Positions 20,671 through 31,471 of a stretch of 64,000 nucleotides of DNA are shown piece after piece (positions within the stretch are counted from its first letter, which is position 1; every line of letters starts with the position of its first letter). The position numbers and the translations under genes were made by a program. The notes under the pieces are model-generated. The model had not been told where the DNA came from. It did no database searches and saw nothing but the letters and a program-made list of their open reading frames with translations. Source of the DNA: Dipteris shenzhenensis (lineage: Eukaryota > Polypodiophyta > Polypodiopsida > Gleicheniales); assembly GCA_047967505.1 (NCBI GenBank), contig CM106538.1; one strand, 5' to 3'.

Positions 20671-21878
20671 ATCTGACGAAGAAAGCATATAAATGGAATT
20701 GGACAGCTCGATTTCGATAAACCATTGGAGGTACACAGTGACGCTTCAGACTATGCCAGCTTCTAGGAGATGATTGCGCTGGTTCATTGCATAAGGGTCT
20801 GGAAGCACGACCTCATGGGGCAGCACTTTGAGGTCTACACGAACAACATGACTATGATTTACTTCATCACGCAACCAAATCTTACTCCAAAGCAAGCTTG
20901 TTAGCAAGACTTTCTAGCCAACTTCAATTTCGACATCAAGTATAAATCGGGTAAAGAGAACATCGTGGACAACGTGCTCAGTCAGACGCAATGCCTTTTT
21001 GTTGCGCAAATGTTGAGTAACATACACCTCCTTGAGCAAGTCAAGGAGGGCTATGCCGATGACGAGTTTGCCAACGGTATCTTTGAGAAGACCATAGACT
21101 ACACCGTTATGAGGCATGTCACCATGTATAAGGGGATCATCTACTATAAGTAGCGACGCGTTTACATGCCGGCTGCCGAGGGACTACATAGAGCCATCTT
21201 GCATGAACATCACGAAACACTGTGGGCTAAGCACCCAAGCCAAGATCGCACACTAATGCGATCGTTTTACTGGCTGCGCATGGAACGTGATGTGGATGCT
21301 TATGTTAACACTTGCTTTGTGTGTCAATAGGATAAGCTTGACAGGAAACTGGCAGCGGGGTTGCTCAAACCTCTGCAGATTCTAGAACGGTCATGGGAGT
21401 TCATCTCCATGGATTTCATAATGTGTTTGCCTACGTCTAATGGATCAACGAGACAGGCTGATCAAGTATGCTCATTTCATCGCGACCAGGACACCATGTG
21501 AAGCTGTACCGGGAACTTTTGGAATTGTTTGATTGCACTAACAGGAACACCTCTTATGTTCAGTTCGTCATACCGACATGAAGATGGAACGTATCAACCA
21601 AATCCTAGAGGACTACATATGGCACTATGTTCAGTTGGATCAAAAGGATTGGTCCAAGTATCTTGATATTGCCGAGTACTCATATAATTTACAAAAGCAT
21701 TCTTCCATAGGTTTCTCACCCTTTGAATTGGCATGTGGCTTTCAGCCCTACAGTCCGAGAGACATGGCATTGCAACTGCCTGCACCATCGCCGATAAGTG
21801 CGATGTACCTTGAAGGCTGGACTGTTGGGTTGTGGGCTATGAAGACAAAGCATGAGAAAGCACGGAAGAGGTACAAGA
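20670..21878 (+). pseudogene. Chromovirus RNase H and integrase (5' part)
   Basis: RNase H is much decayed. PLMDLTKKAYKWNW and NFDIKYKSGKENIVDNVLS (family form GKxNxxADALSR) mark its ends. Integrase begins with the H2C2 domain (HHETLWAKHPSQDRTLMRSF, then YWLRMERDVDAYVNTCFVCQ). The core follows with the first Asp in SMDFIMCLP. A deletion removes the second Asp region. The part after the catalytic Glu (ERINQILEDYIWHYVQLDQK and later) is open to 21878, where the inserted element begins. Confidence 0.85.
21874..21878. repeat. Target-site duplication CAAGA (left)
   Basis: CAAGA directly precedes the left LTR of the inserted element and is repeated exactly at 23588-23592 after the right LTR. This proves insertion of a discrete LTR element into the chromovirus. 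Confidence 0.9.
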
Positions 21879-22150
21879 TATTGAAACCAGAACATTAATA
21901 AGTGTCGCATTTGTTAGCGACTGTGTTAGTGTAGAACAAAGTTACGTTAGTACCATTTAGAAGAGAGATGTGAATCGTTGTGAGAGACATGCAATTCCGT
22001 TGTAACATCCACCAGCTGGAAGTTACGCCAAGCATATATGTATGCACGATCTCAATGGAACATACACAATTGATTTGTCTCTCAGTCGTCTGTCTTCATT
22101 TCTTCTGAGTTCTTTCGCTTAAGTTTGATTTAGTGGTTCATAATCGAACA
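21879..22150 (+). repeat. Left LTR of the gag-only element
   Basis: 272 bp, from TATTGAAACCAG to AATCGAACA. It differs from the right copy (23314-23587) at only about eight sites and one 2-bp indel in a CT repeat, so the insertion is comparatively young. Confidence 0.92.
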
Positions 22151-22162
22151 TGGTATCAGAGC
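22151..22162 (+). promoter_or_regulatory. Primer-binding site of the gag-only element
   Basis: TGGTATCAGAGC follows the left LTR with no gap and is complementary to the initiator Met tRNA 3' end. Confidence 0.92.
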
Positions 22163-22371
22163 CCTAGTTCCGTCCTGAGTCTGACGCCCGCTAAGACTAA
22201 GTTATGCTCCAATTTGACGATGGAGGGTGAAGATTGAGGATGACCAGTGCTGATCGTTTAAGATTTTAGTGAAGGGATTTTCCAACGATAGTGAAAGGAG
22301 ATGATCTTTAACAACCAAGACGCCAGCGAATGAAGTAAAGACTGAAATGTGTTGTGCTCTCAGCAATCTAG

Positions 22372-23200
22372 ATGGAGCCCTCCATTCTACGTCTGATCGA
22401 TAGGTTCGATGGCCAGAATTACCACACTTGGAAGATTCGCATGATTGCAATTCGCAAAGGGAAAGAGGTTCGGAAGATCGTGAATGGAGACGAACTAAAG
22501 CCACCAAAAGAGGAGGCGGATGAATTGAAAGAGTGGGAGCGTCAAGATGCAAAGGCGCGACAAGAAATCTATCGTTATCTTGTCAACGACCAATTACTTC
22601 ACGTCAACAACGCCAAAACATCGAAGGAAGTGTGGGATACACTTGCAGCCCTCTACGAAACAAAGTCAATCGCCAACAAAGCTTATCTCAGGCGTCAATT
22701 GATCAACATGGAAATGGGCCGATTGCGAGTCATCTCCTGAAGTTCAAAGCCTGCATTAACCAACTAGCCTCAATCGGAACGACCATTTCGGAAGATGAGG
22801 TTTATATAATGTTTTTGAATACCTTGCCCGAATCTTACGACCACTTGAGCGTAATGCTCAGTGCAGTGACAGAGGAAATGAAATTCAAGGAGCTCACAGC
22901 TATTCTCCTTCAAGAGGAAATTCGTCAAAAGCAGCGCCAAAAGAACAAGGCCCAGCTGCACCAACTGCCCTCTATGCAGCCGAAAGTAAGTTCAAGAAGA
23001 AAGGAAAATACAGCGGAGAATCTAGCGCATGGAGTGGATGTGTTTCCAATCAAGTCGACATGAGCAAAAGGGCGTGTTTTTATTGTGGAAAGCCACGTCA
23101 CTTTGCAAGAAACTGCAGGAAGAAGCTCAAAGACCTGAAGAATGGAAGAAATGAAGCAAACACAGCTTCAATCAAGATCGAAAAGGTGCACCTATTCTGA
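22372..23200 (+). CDS. Copia-type Gag (UBN2 domain and zinc knuckle), frameshifted
   Basis: The start at 22372 opens a 122-aa frame (EPSILRLIDRFDGQNYHTWK and so on) with the F-x-G-x-N-Y-x-x-W signature of the DUF4219/UBN2 Gag family. After an apparent frameshift near 22720 it continues with HLLKFKACINQLASIGTTIS, FLNTLPESYDHL and a Lys/Gln-rich tail to 23063. In a third frame CFYCGKPRHFARNC (23075-23116) is a perfect CX2CX4HX4C zinc knuckle, with a stop at about 23200. Gag would form the particle that packages element RNA. The two frame changes mean this copy may be non-functional unless they are sequence errors. Confidence 0.85.
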
Positions 23201-23304
23201 GTTGCAAAACGTCAGCCTGACTCGATAGATCGAAAGTTAGATGGAAGGACGGACAGGTAGTTGGATGGTTGGAAGGTGTGGAAAAGGTTGTCAATGCTCC
23301 ATTT

Positions 23305-23313
23305 ATGGGGGAG
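23305..23313 (+). promoter_or_regulatory. Polypurine tract of the gag-only element
   Basis: ATGGGGGAG immediately precedes the right LTR and would prime plus-strand synthesis. Confidence 0.75.
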
Positions 23314-23587
23314 TATTGAAACCAGAACATTAATAAGTGTCGCATTTGTTAGCGACTGTGTTAGTGTAGAATAAAGTTACGTTAGTAGCATTTAGAAGAG
23401 AGATGTGAATCGTTGTGAGAGACATGCAATTCAGTTGTAACATCCACCGGTTGGAAGTTACGCCAAGCATATTTGTATGCACGATCTCAATGGAACATAC
23501 ACAATTGATTTGTCTCTCTCAGTCGTCTATCTTCATTTCTTCTGAGTTCTTTCGCTTAAGTTTGATTTAGTGGTTCATAATCGAACA
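23314..23587 (+). repeat. Right LTR of the gag-only element
   Basis: 274 bp, starting TATTGAAACCAG and ending TCGAACA, followed by the target duplication CAAGA at 23588-23592. Confidence 0.92.
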
Positions 23588-24013
23588 CAAGAACTATGCC
23601 GACCAGAAAGGCGACATGCTACGTTTGAGGAAGGTGAGGTGGTTTACTTGAAGATGTACCTTTCCCTCAGAGATCACAAATCGCTCACTAGGCATTTTGA
23701 CAGACCGTTTTGCATCAAGAGGAAGCATGGGGACCTTGCATATGAGTTGGACCTTCAGCGCATCTGCCGGTTGACCCTATGTTTCACATCTCCATGCTGA
23801 AGGCATCTCTGCAAGACGCGGATCTGGAAAGACAGGTTGTCGTTCGTGTTGCAATACTAGTAGCAGACAAGAAACCTGATTTCGAGCTAGAGAGCATTTT
23901 GAAACACAAGGATTGGTGGAATCAACATGGCCCCAATCGTGTGTACCTTTGCAAATGGAAAGGCAAGCCAGTTTCAGAGAACTCTCACTTACATTATGGC
24001 GGCTTGATCAAAA
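23588..24013 (+). pseudogene. Chromovirus integrase C-terminus and chromodomain
   Basis: After the inserted element the chromovirus resumes with the integrase C-terminal part (HATFEEGEVVYLKMYLSLRD, DRPFCIKRKHGDLAYELDL, FHISMLKASLQDAD). A chromodomain-like end follows: FELESILKHKDW, YLCKWKGKPVSENSH. It has the K-W-K-G core, but one cage aromatic is uncertain. Removing the insertion plus one copy of the duplication restores continuity at the insertion point. A single-base frame change follows a few codons later. Confidence 0.8.
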
Positions 24014-24028
24014 GGGGGGGGGGGGGGG
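24014..24028 (+). promoter_or_regulatory. Polypurine tract (15 G) of the chromovirus
   Basis: AAA followed by an unbroken run of 15 G directly precedes TGTAAGAAGTATG, the likely LTR start. Confidence 0.7.
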
Positions 24029-25397
24029 TGTAAGAAGTATGCCACATCCATTGTTGGCACGGGCCGCAAGCGCCACGCTTGGCGACTCACCCAATTTTGC
24101 TTGGCGACTCACCCAATTTTGGTTACCATCTATTGTATATGTTTCATAATGGCTTTGTACATATTGAGACTAATATATATTTGGTTCATCACGTTATGGC
24201 ACAGGGAGGAAAAGTTGCATCACATGCAACATATTTTTTCATAAATTACTATCTATTTTTAAAGAAATGAAGTACATAATAGAAAGCTCATACTTGATAG
24301 AGGCTTGTTGAAGAACGTTCGAACGCCTAGCGTGATGCGCGCCAATGGAACGGCTCGCATTGCGACATGACCATGGAAGCTCATGCTCTACCGAACCTGA
24401 GGCTTTGAGACATGGAATGATGAACATGACTTGGTGTAAGGCCAGCACTAGGTTATCCAAGTGCCCATGGGTAAAACGTAACCAAGGTTCAAGTGAAAAG
24501 GTGCATCCTTGAAGGGTGCATGCCTAGGCCAAAGGGGGAGGTTTCTGGATTGGGACGTCACTTCGATTCCAGCTCCTTGGATTCGATATCTCCAAGATGG
24601 AGAGGAAGAAGACACTTCTCCTGCACCAGCACCCTGGCACATCCATGCAACACACCTCCAGCAATGAAACATCGGCAGTCTGAAGCACATGAGGAGAACC
24701 CTACATGTTCCAGTCCAGGACAGACACAAGGCAAAATGCGCATGACGTACCCGAAGAGGAAAGTTTTCGACTCATGGTTCTCATCTCTATTTTTGCTTTA
24801 AAAAAGAGTGTGTGTTTTAGGCGTGCTTTATGTTTCGGGTAACTGTGTAAAGCGGCACTTCGCCGAACTTTCCTAATCGAGAACTAATGAAGGTTACACC
24901 CTTCCCTCCTATCATGGTGCACCTCTACATTCTCTCTCTAGCAGTTTGGGCATAAACATGATTGTTGGAAACATACTCTCTGTGATGCACCAAGGCGCCT
25001 TACCACTACCCCTATAATAGTCCCTCGCCGTGAGGCACCATGGTACCTCCTATCACCACGACTGGCTGTAAACAGTAAGGGCAAGCAAAAACCGCACCCA
25101 CGCCTAGACGTGATGCATTTTTACTTTCACACGTTTATGATTTCGTGAGTCTTGTTCTTGCAATTTGAATTCTTGTATGCATGTAAGACTTCATAGACAC
25201 CGAACATTAACATGAAACGCTGATCCAATTCGAGACACGATACGTGACACGATGCAATGCCGCACAATGTGTGGGGGCTAGGGAGGGGCTAGGATGTGGT
25301 ATGTGTTGGGGCTATTTGAAAAATGGCACGTGAGAATGAACGCGTGAGCTTCAAGGTGACATGGGAGATAAGGTGAGACGGTTACGTTTTAGAGAAA
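24029..25397. other. Probable chromovirus 3' LTR and following DNA
   Basis: An LTR should begin at 24029 with TGTAAG. With no 5' LTR left in the window its right end cannot be set. It holds a small direct repeat (TTGGCGACTCACCCAATTTT twice at 24079-24121). Open frames at 24448-24801 lack any recognisable domain. No gene is supported. Confidence 0.45.
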
Positions 25398-25419
25398 AGC
25401 GTGGAACCTTGTAACAGAG

Positions 25420-25545
25420 AGAGGGGGCAGGGGAGAGGGGGTTGGGTGGGGGGGGTTGTGGAGATGGGGGAAGGGGGGTGGAGGGGGGGTGGAGGGGGGG
25501 GTGGAGGAGCAAGAGGGTGGAGGGGTGGTGGAGGGGGGGGTGATT
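25420..25545. repeat. G-rich minisatellite (GGTGGAGGGGGG units)
   Basis: The plus strand is almost only G with spaced T and A. It has many runs of four or more G and a repeated GGTGGAGGGGGG unit. Such DNA can fold into G-quadruplexes and is prone to slippage. The Gly-rich and Pro-rich frames here are by-products. Confidence 0.85.
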
Positions 25546-25722
25546 ATTGGAACTTGAAAGAAAGTCAAAGGGAGGAGGAGATAATCACCTACAACACTCT
25601 CCCAATTCTTTGTCAATGTAATGGGATTGTTGAGGGCAAATGGACGGTGGGTGGATAGCTAGGTTATTGCTGCGAGAAGGGCTTAAAGCAAATCGATGAT
25701 TTTTGGCGCCACTGTCAAGGGA

Positions 25723-25727
25723 GAAAG
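25723..25727. repeat. Target-site duplication GAAAG (left)
   Basis: GAAAG just before the LTR at 25728 is repeated exactly at 36861-36865 just after the partner LTR. This defines one 11.1-kb insertion. Confidence 0.9.
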
Positions 25728-25979
25728 TGACAAAATATGAAGAGGGGAGGGGAGAAGAGTGGAGATGAGGAGAGAGGGCACAACTAGAGAGCATACCACA
25801 AATGACTAACTGTACACTAGATTTAGTTGAAAAAATAGAATATATACAAACCCATTTAGGGTTAGGGTTAGGGGATCATTTCCTTTATAGCACTCTATAA
25901 GGTTAGTGCTATGCACATATGATCACATGATGGTGCTATGCACACATGATCACATGATGTTGAGCATGAACTCTCAACA
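25728..25979 (-). repeat. 3' LTR of the minus-strand copia
   Basis: It aligns to 36604-36860. It contains three TTAGGG-type units (TTAGGGTTAGGGTTAGGGG on the plus strand) and a repeated TGCTATGCACACATGATCA word. On the minus strand it starts TGTTGAGAG after the tract GAGGGAAGG. Confidence 0.92.
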
Positions 25980-26321
25980 CCTTCCCTCAAGATCAACATC
26001 ATGAAGTAGGCCTTCCCTCAAGATGATGATTCTTGGGAATCAAAGAAGGATTGAGCATTACACTCCATCACACCCCTTTAATGGGAATGTCCTTCCTCTA
26101 CGTCAAACCAAGAGCTAGTCGGTGTTTCTCGAATAGCTCTTTACCGAGTGGTTTGGTAAAGATGTCTGCAACATTCTCTTTGCTATCACAATGCTGCAAT
26201 GTGATGTCACCAACACTCTTTCTCTGATGAAGTGCTCTCTGACATCAATGTGCTTTGTCCTGGAGTGATATACTGGATTCTTGGCCAATGCTTGTTTATC
26301 ACAGTATATTGTTGTTGGCTT

Positions 26322-26576
26322 TCACTCATCAAAGTAATCTGTTTTGGATAATAGTCTTCTGAGCCCTATAGCCTCACATGCACTTGTAGTGAGTGTTCTA
26401 TATTCTGCTTCAGTCGAAGACAAAGAAATAGTTGGCTGTTTGTTTGACAACCTGTTACAGTATCCATGCAACCATGGATGACTTCCTCTGTATTCTATCC
26501 CCAACTGTCTTGTACCTCTGATGTATCGCAAGACTCTTTTGGCCACATTCCAGTGAGACTGTTTTGGATTTGCCAT
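26322..26576 (-). pseudogene. Copia RNase H with internal deletion
   Basis: The frame starts with the usual connection (HWNVAKRVLRYIRGTRQLGI). It jumps from HGYC to NRLSNKQPTISLSSTEAEYR, so about 30 residues with the first acidic residue and the TGY motif are missing. It ends in the C-terminal ACEAIGLRRLL block. Confidence 0.85.
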
Positions 26577-27610
26577 AAACTATGTTAGTGAGCTTACTGC
26601 ATAACAAATAACTAGCCGAGTGATAGTCAGATATATAAGAGATCCGATGAGCTGCCTGTAGTACCTGTCATTGACTGTAGGCTTTTCTGAATCTTCAGTA
26701 AGTTTCAAACTCTATTCCATGGGAGTGGCTACAATCTTGCAATCTGCCATATGAAACTTCTTCAGGCGACTGTCAACATATTTGAGTTGACTCGTGAATG
26801 TGCTATCTGAATCTCTCTAAAACTCAATTCCAAGACAATAGTGCAGAAGTCTAAGATCTTTCATGTCGAACTCTGTAGATAAGTCTTGTTTCAATTTTCT
26901 GATGAAGCTATCTTTGTTTCTTGTCACAATCAGATCATCTACATACAAAAGTGCAATAGTAATGTCTTCCCCTTGAACTTTGTAGTAGAGAGTATGATCT
27001 GCATTCGGTCTCATGTATCCCAAATTAGCAAAATACTTGTCAATTCTACAGTACCAACTTCTGGGTGCTTGCTTTAAGCCATAGAGACTTTTCTTGAGAT
27101 GGCATTTACCTTATTCTCTTTTCCTGGTTCAACATAACCTACTAGTTGTTGCATATAGACTTCCTCATCTAGGTAACCATTGAGAAATGCATTCTTGACA
27201 TCGAGCTAGTACACATTCCATCTGCTGAGTGTCGCTAGTGATATCAAGAATCGTATAGAATCCATCTTTGCTACTAGAGCATAAGTCTCATCATAATCTT
27301 GACCATATTGCTGTGCAAATCCTTTTGCAACTATTCTGGCTTTGTATCTTTAAATACTTCCATCTCGATTGTACTTCACTTTGTATACCCATTTGTTTGC
27401 TATGGCCTTCCTTCCTAGTGGAAGGTCGCATAATTCCCAAGTATTATTCTTATACAAAGCATCCATTTCTTCATTCATAGCAATTTGCCATTCTGGCTTG
27501 TCTACTGCATCTTCGAAGTACACTGGCTCTTCTATAGCCATGATGGTAGTCATAAGAGCATAGTTGGTGGTTTCCACCTGAATTGCTTTGCCTTTCTGAG
27601 CATATGTCAA
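26577..27610 (-). pseudogene. Copia reverse transcriptase in pieces
   Basis: Frame 27610-27350 gives the RT N-terminus (EWQIAMNEEMDALYKNNTWE, KAIANKWVYKVKYNRDGSI) and then a stop. The middle (27350-27024) is frame-broken, with traces of the LDVKNAFLNGY-like and [12 protein letters not shown]-like blocks. Frame 27023-26817 carries ALLYVDDLIVTRNK with the YVDD active site intact, then MKDLRLLHYCLGIEF. Below that, the connection region runs to RNase H with stops. Confidence 0.85.
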
Positions 27611-27850
27611 TCTAGCTAGAGGTCTGCTTTCCCTAGTAGACCGTTTGAGCTACTGTGGCTTTGCTTGGGGTGTTGCTGGTAATTCTTACTCTTCTTCATC
27701 ACAACCTGTTCTGTAGATGACTATGAAGTTGATGCTTCTATCTCTTGTGTGGGTAAGGTTTTCCGTTTTGATTCCTCATCAAAGGTAACATCTCTGGAGA
27801 TAATGACCTTGCAGTTGATGGGATCATACAACTTCTATGCTTTGCTTTCT

Positions 27851-28500
27851 TCACTGTAGCCAACCATGATGCATTTGCATGACTTCGCATCCAATTTCCT
27901 GCGATTTCCTGCGATGATCATCATGTATGTGGGCATATGCTATGCAACCAAATATGCGGAGATGCCCAATGTGTGGCTTGTGTCCAATGAATGCTTCATA
28001 AGGAGTTATACCCTGTATCGGTTTGGTAGGAAGCCGATTAAGCAAATAGTTTGTAGTGGCTATTGCTTCTGCCCAATATTGATTCGGAAGATGCTTTTCA
28101 CTAAGCATTGCTCTAGCACTGTTTGCTAAAGTCCCATTCTTCCTTTTAGCTCTTGCATTCTGCTGAGGAGTATCTGCACATGTGAATTGTCTTCGAATGC
28201 CGTGACTTCTGCAAAAGTTCATGAATGCTGAAGACATGTATTCACCTCCTCTATCTGATCTCATGACTTTGATCTTTCTGCCTATCTAGTTTTCTACCAT
28301 GGCTTTGAATTCTTGAAATCTGAAAAACACTTTAGATTTCTCTTTCAGAAAGTAGACCCAACAATATCTGCTATAGTCGTCGATGAAAGTCAAGTAGTAA
28401 AGTAAACCATTGATGCTGTGGGTCTGGACATAACCCCATACATCTGTATGTATCAAATCAAGAATACCTCGTGCACGAGAGGTACTTCTGCCAAAGTTGG
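27851..28500 (-). pseudogene. Copia integrase
   Basis: Frame 28264-27851 begins at RSDRGGEYMSSAFMNFC with the second catalytic Asp. It continues past the PQQN motif, where the Glu of the usual NGVAERKN is changed (NARAKRKN), then MLSEKHLPNQYWAEAIATTN and the C-terminal RIFGCIAYAH block. The N-terminal core (28500-28265) is in another frame. Loss of the catalytic Glu suggests an inactive enzyme. Confidence 0.85.
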
Positions 28501-28501
28501 T

Positions 28502-29060
28502 TCACTTTTGCTTGCCAAAGCAACATGCTTCGCAAACTTTTCCAAGAAACTGTAGCTTTGGAATCCCAATTGCCATATTCTGATTCCTGAGATCTAACAA
28601 GTACTTGAAGTTGACATGACCATATCTCTTGTGCCATTTTGCAAATAGTGGCATCTGTTGCGATTGAGCTGACATGGCATGCTTATCTGGTACTGTAGCT
28701 AGCATTCTGTATAAGCGTCCTTCCTTGACACCTTTTGCTACTAGTTGACATCTTTTGGATTTATCTCTGATAGTGCATTCATTACCGTCAAAGATGACTT
28801 TGTAATTGTGTTCTGTCGTTTGACCTACTGACAAGAGGTTCTTGCTGAGCTTCGGAACATAGAGCACATCTTTCACCAATCCTTTCGTACCAGTGAAATT
28901 GTTCATAGGGATAACACCTCTCCCTTGAACTAGATTCGGTGTATTATTTGCTATGTAGATGACATTTTTCTGACCTTCTAATGGTTTCATCTCTGTGAAC
29001 CATTCCTAATGATTTGTCATCTAAGATGATGCACCGCTGTCTATATACCAAGGATCCTAT
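28502..29060 (-). pseudogene. Copia protease and GAG-pre-integrase
   Basis: At about 29020-29055 the minus strand reads DPWYIDSGASS, with the aspartic protease DSGA active site, followed by a stop. Frame 28990-28502 continues the protease (GRGVIPMNNFTG, DVLYVPKLSKNLLSVGQ). It ends in the zinc-binding pre-integrase domain (WHKRYGHVNFKYL and CEACCFGKQK, with the His and Cys ligands visible). Confidence 0.88.
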
Positions 29061-29099
29061 TCCACTTGGTCGACTTGATAGCTATAATCCTCTATGGGA

Positions 29100-30255
29100 T
29101 TGAAATTAGTGTCTAGGTACACTGTATCAATCTGATGCATTTTCTCATTTGCAAGAAACATATTCCCATGTTCATTTGCAAAATGACTGTGACTAGAATG
29201 TCCACCACGATGATTTCCTCTGTCTCGGGAATTCCCTTGATTACTGTTGGATTGACCACCTTGGTTGTACTGCTTCTTGCGACAATCTCTTTCATAGTGT
29301 CCAGACTTGTGACAGTAATTACACTAGATGTTTGACACGTTGGTGGATGCATTCCCTCATCCTTGAAATCTTCCTCGGTTGGAATGATTTGCACTTTGCT
29401 GATTCTGATGTTGCTGAGGATGATGCTGATGCTGATTCTGATGCTGACTTTGATTTTGTTGCTGATGATGACCACTTTTCTGGTATGATCTACCTCTGCC
29501 TCTGCCTTTGCCTCTGCTTCTGTCTGAAGCTGTGAATGCATGATCATTAGAATGACCTTTACGTGCTTGAATTGCCTGAGTTCTGAGTTCTTCACTAAGT
29601 AGAATTGACTGAAGTTCTTCTAGTGTCAGAATTTACCGTTGGGGGTGGATGGCAATACTCTGGACTAGATTCTCGTATCCCTCTCCTAGTCCATTCAGAA
29701 TGACTTGAACCATTTCTGCGGGGTTCATACTCTCTCCTGCTGCTGCAAGTTGATTGTTATAGTCTTTTATCCAGAGTATTTAAGCATGACTGGTTTCCTG
29801 CTGTTGCGGAAACTCTGGTTGATCTGGTTTCTCAGTGTGAGAATCCTAGATGTGTTCTTTGACTCATAGAGAGCTGCGAACATAACCCATGCTTCTTTCG
29901 ATGTCTTGACTGTGTTGAGCTGTCCTAGCATGACATCTTACACATTCTGCTTGATCAGATGATAGGCATACTTGTCTTTCTTATCCCATTCTGCCTGAGC
30001 TTGGGCGATGGCAGGATCTACTATAGGTGCGAAATTTGTTTGTGTAGCTGTAGATCCCATTGTTGGTGCTATGACAACATATGGAGTAGAGCTACTAGTG
30101 GCTAGATCGTCCAATGGTCTAGGTGTAGACCCATCGACATACTCCCATTTGTCCTGAAGTACAAGAATGGTCTCCATTCAGTATTTCCATGTACCGTAAT
30201 TAGAGTTGTCTAACTTAGCAGATGCCTCTAGATTGAGGTTGCTAGTCATAGACAT
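29100..30255 (-). pseudogene. Copia Gag with zinc knuckle
   Basis: A start near 30255 gives MTSNLNLEASAKLDNSNYGT with the Gag signature. Frame 30177-29938 follows (LQDKWEYVDGSTPRPLDDLA). Then come the helical core (VKTSKEAWVMFAALYESKNT, LRNQINQ) and a Gln/His-rich stretch coded by CTGATG repeats (29390-29470). The knuckle CNYCHKSGHYERDC (29282-29323) is a perfect CX2CX4HX4C. Several stops interrupt it. Confidence 0.85.
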
Positions 30256-31137
30256 GGTGTAAGAAATGTACTCAAAAGTGTCATGAAAATCTATGTATTC
30301 ATGAATCAACTACAAATACACTAACTGTGTCAAGTGAAATCTCTGAACCGTCGGTGAAGATAGAACTACAATATATAAAATCTGATATGTATTACAAGGC
30401 TTGTGGTAATGATGCCGGGAATAGCCAAGAGGCTTTACAAGGCTGAAATGATGTGCACGATGCCATGAGATAGCCGAATAGGATTTACAATGGTGGCATG
30501 TGTGTGTGATTAAATGCTATCTGCCCACTGAAACAATCTGCAATGCCTCTGTACTCTCTGAAGTCTACTCACTGAATTGATGAATGTAAGGTTTCAGGTA
30601 ATGTAATGATGTGAAACCGTATGTGAGCGTATGGACTGACTCCGAGTAGGTACTAGTCGGGAATTTTGAGCATGGCTTAGATTGGCAACTTGGGGAAATT
30701 CAAAGAGTCCCCTCTATGGCGATCTAGTCTACTCTAATCTAGATCTATACCAACCGTCAATCGATGAAAGAACAGCAAATAATTCCTTTTCTTTTGTTCT
30801 TTTTAAGTGCTAGGTCAGATGCGTCGATGTAGAGGCGAATGTGCGTGAAGGAAGTGGTTTTGTGGATGAGGCTCAAATGTGAGTGTAACTTGCACCAAAA
30901 TATGCGCGTGATGTGACAACCGCATAGAGCACACAAAAATGAGCGACTTTCCTTTTTGGACCACCCTCAAATTCTTCCTAGATCAAGAGATACGGCTTGA
31001 TCTAGGTGGAGGGGCAAAAGGAGTGCAAATGGTGCTCAATGATGGGGTCACATGTAGTGATGATGTGGCACTGTGCCTAGCAAGAGGTGTGCCAGTGGAG
31101 CCCTGTGCTGAGGCGGCAGGAGTGGTCACATGTAGTG
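30256..31137 (-). other. Copia leader, 3' part
   Basis: This is untranslated sequence between gag and the nested element. No gene is seen. It has a short duplicated word GGTCACATGTAGTGAT (near 31046 and 31125). Confidence 0.6.
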
Positions 31138-31146
31138 ATTGTGAAG
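31138..31146. repeat. 9-bp target-site duplication ATTGTGAAG (left)
   Basis: ATTGTGAAG occurs here and again at 35039-35047, exactly outside the inverted-repeat element. A 9-bp duplication is typical of Mutator-like transposons. Confidence 0.75.
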
Positions 31147-31203
31147 GGGGTAGTCAATAGAGCGAGCGAGAAAAAGCGAGCCGGCCCAATGAAGCGAGCG
31201 AGT
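31147..31203. repeat. Left terminal inverted repeat (GCGAGCGAG-rich)
   Basis: It contains AGCGAGCGAGAAAAAGCGAG (from 31161) and then GGCCCAATGAAGCGAGCGAG. The reverse complement of 34984-35038 matches over about 42 bp at roughly 85 percent identity. The outermost 14 bases (GGGGTAGT...) match only partly. Confidence 0.8.
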
Positions 31204-31471
31204 TTTTTTACAATTCCTCCGATGAGAACAAATTTGAAACCAAACTTACTATAGCAAGATGTTGTCATAATAAGCATACCAATAATCAGACTTACAATCC
31301 ACCCTATCTTTCACTTAAAGAACATAAACTAATTATCAAACTCATAACATAGATGACTGTTGAAATACCACTTCACCTGCAAAATGCACTAGACCAAAAC
31401 TTTCCAAATGTGTCCATGGTTCACCACAACAATTATCAGTCTATGAACAAAATGGTGTTTTAAACCATATT

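Larger units (their letters stand above)
21879..23587 (+). mobile_element. Gag-only LTR retrotransposon (TR-GAG type)
   Basis: This 1709-bp element has two near-identical LTRs (272 and 274 bp), a primer-binding site, a single copia-type gag region with zinc knuckle and a purine tract before the right LTR. It has no trace of protease, integrase, RT or RNase H. It is flanked by perfect 5-bp duplications. This matches the non-autonomous class called TR-GAG, whose members are thought to supply Gag while depending on another copia element for pol. The LTRs begin TATTG and not TG. Confidence 0.92.
19938..24028 (+). mobile_element. 5'-truncated chromovirus (Ty3/gypsy with chromodomain)
   Basis: Order on the plus strand is RT, RNase H, integrase H2C2, integrase core and a chromodomain-like C-terminus, followed by a poly-G purine tract (24014-24028) and an LTR start. 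The C-terminal chromodomain defines chromoviruses, in which it steers integration to particular chromatin. Gag and protease are absent. A separate small LTR element interrupts it at 21879-23587. Stops and frameshifts are scattered throughout. Confidence 0.85.

Noticed and set aside
24448-24801. Overlapping frames of about 60-100 codons
   Set aside because: They lie in the probable LTR region, are open on both strands, and have no motif.
25401-25658. Gly-rich protein frame
   Set aside because: Artefact of the G-rich minisatellite.
25855-25875. Interstitial telomere or chromosome end
   Set aside because: Only three TTAGGG units, present in both LTRs of one copia element.
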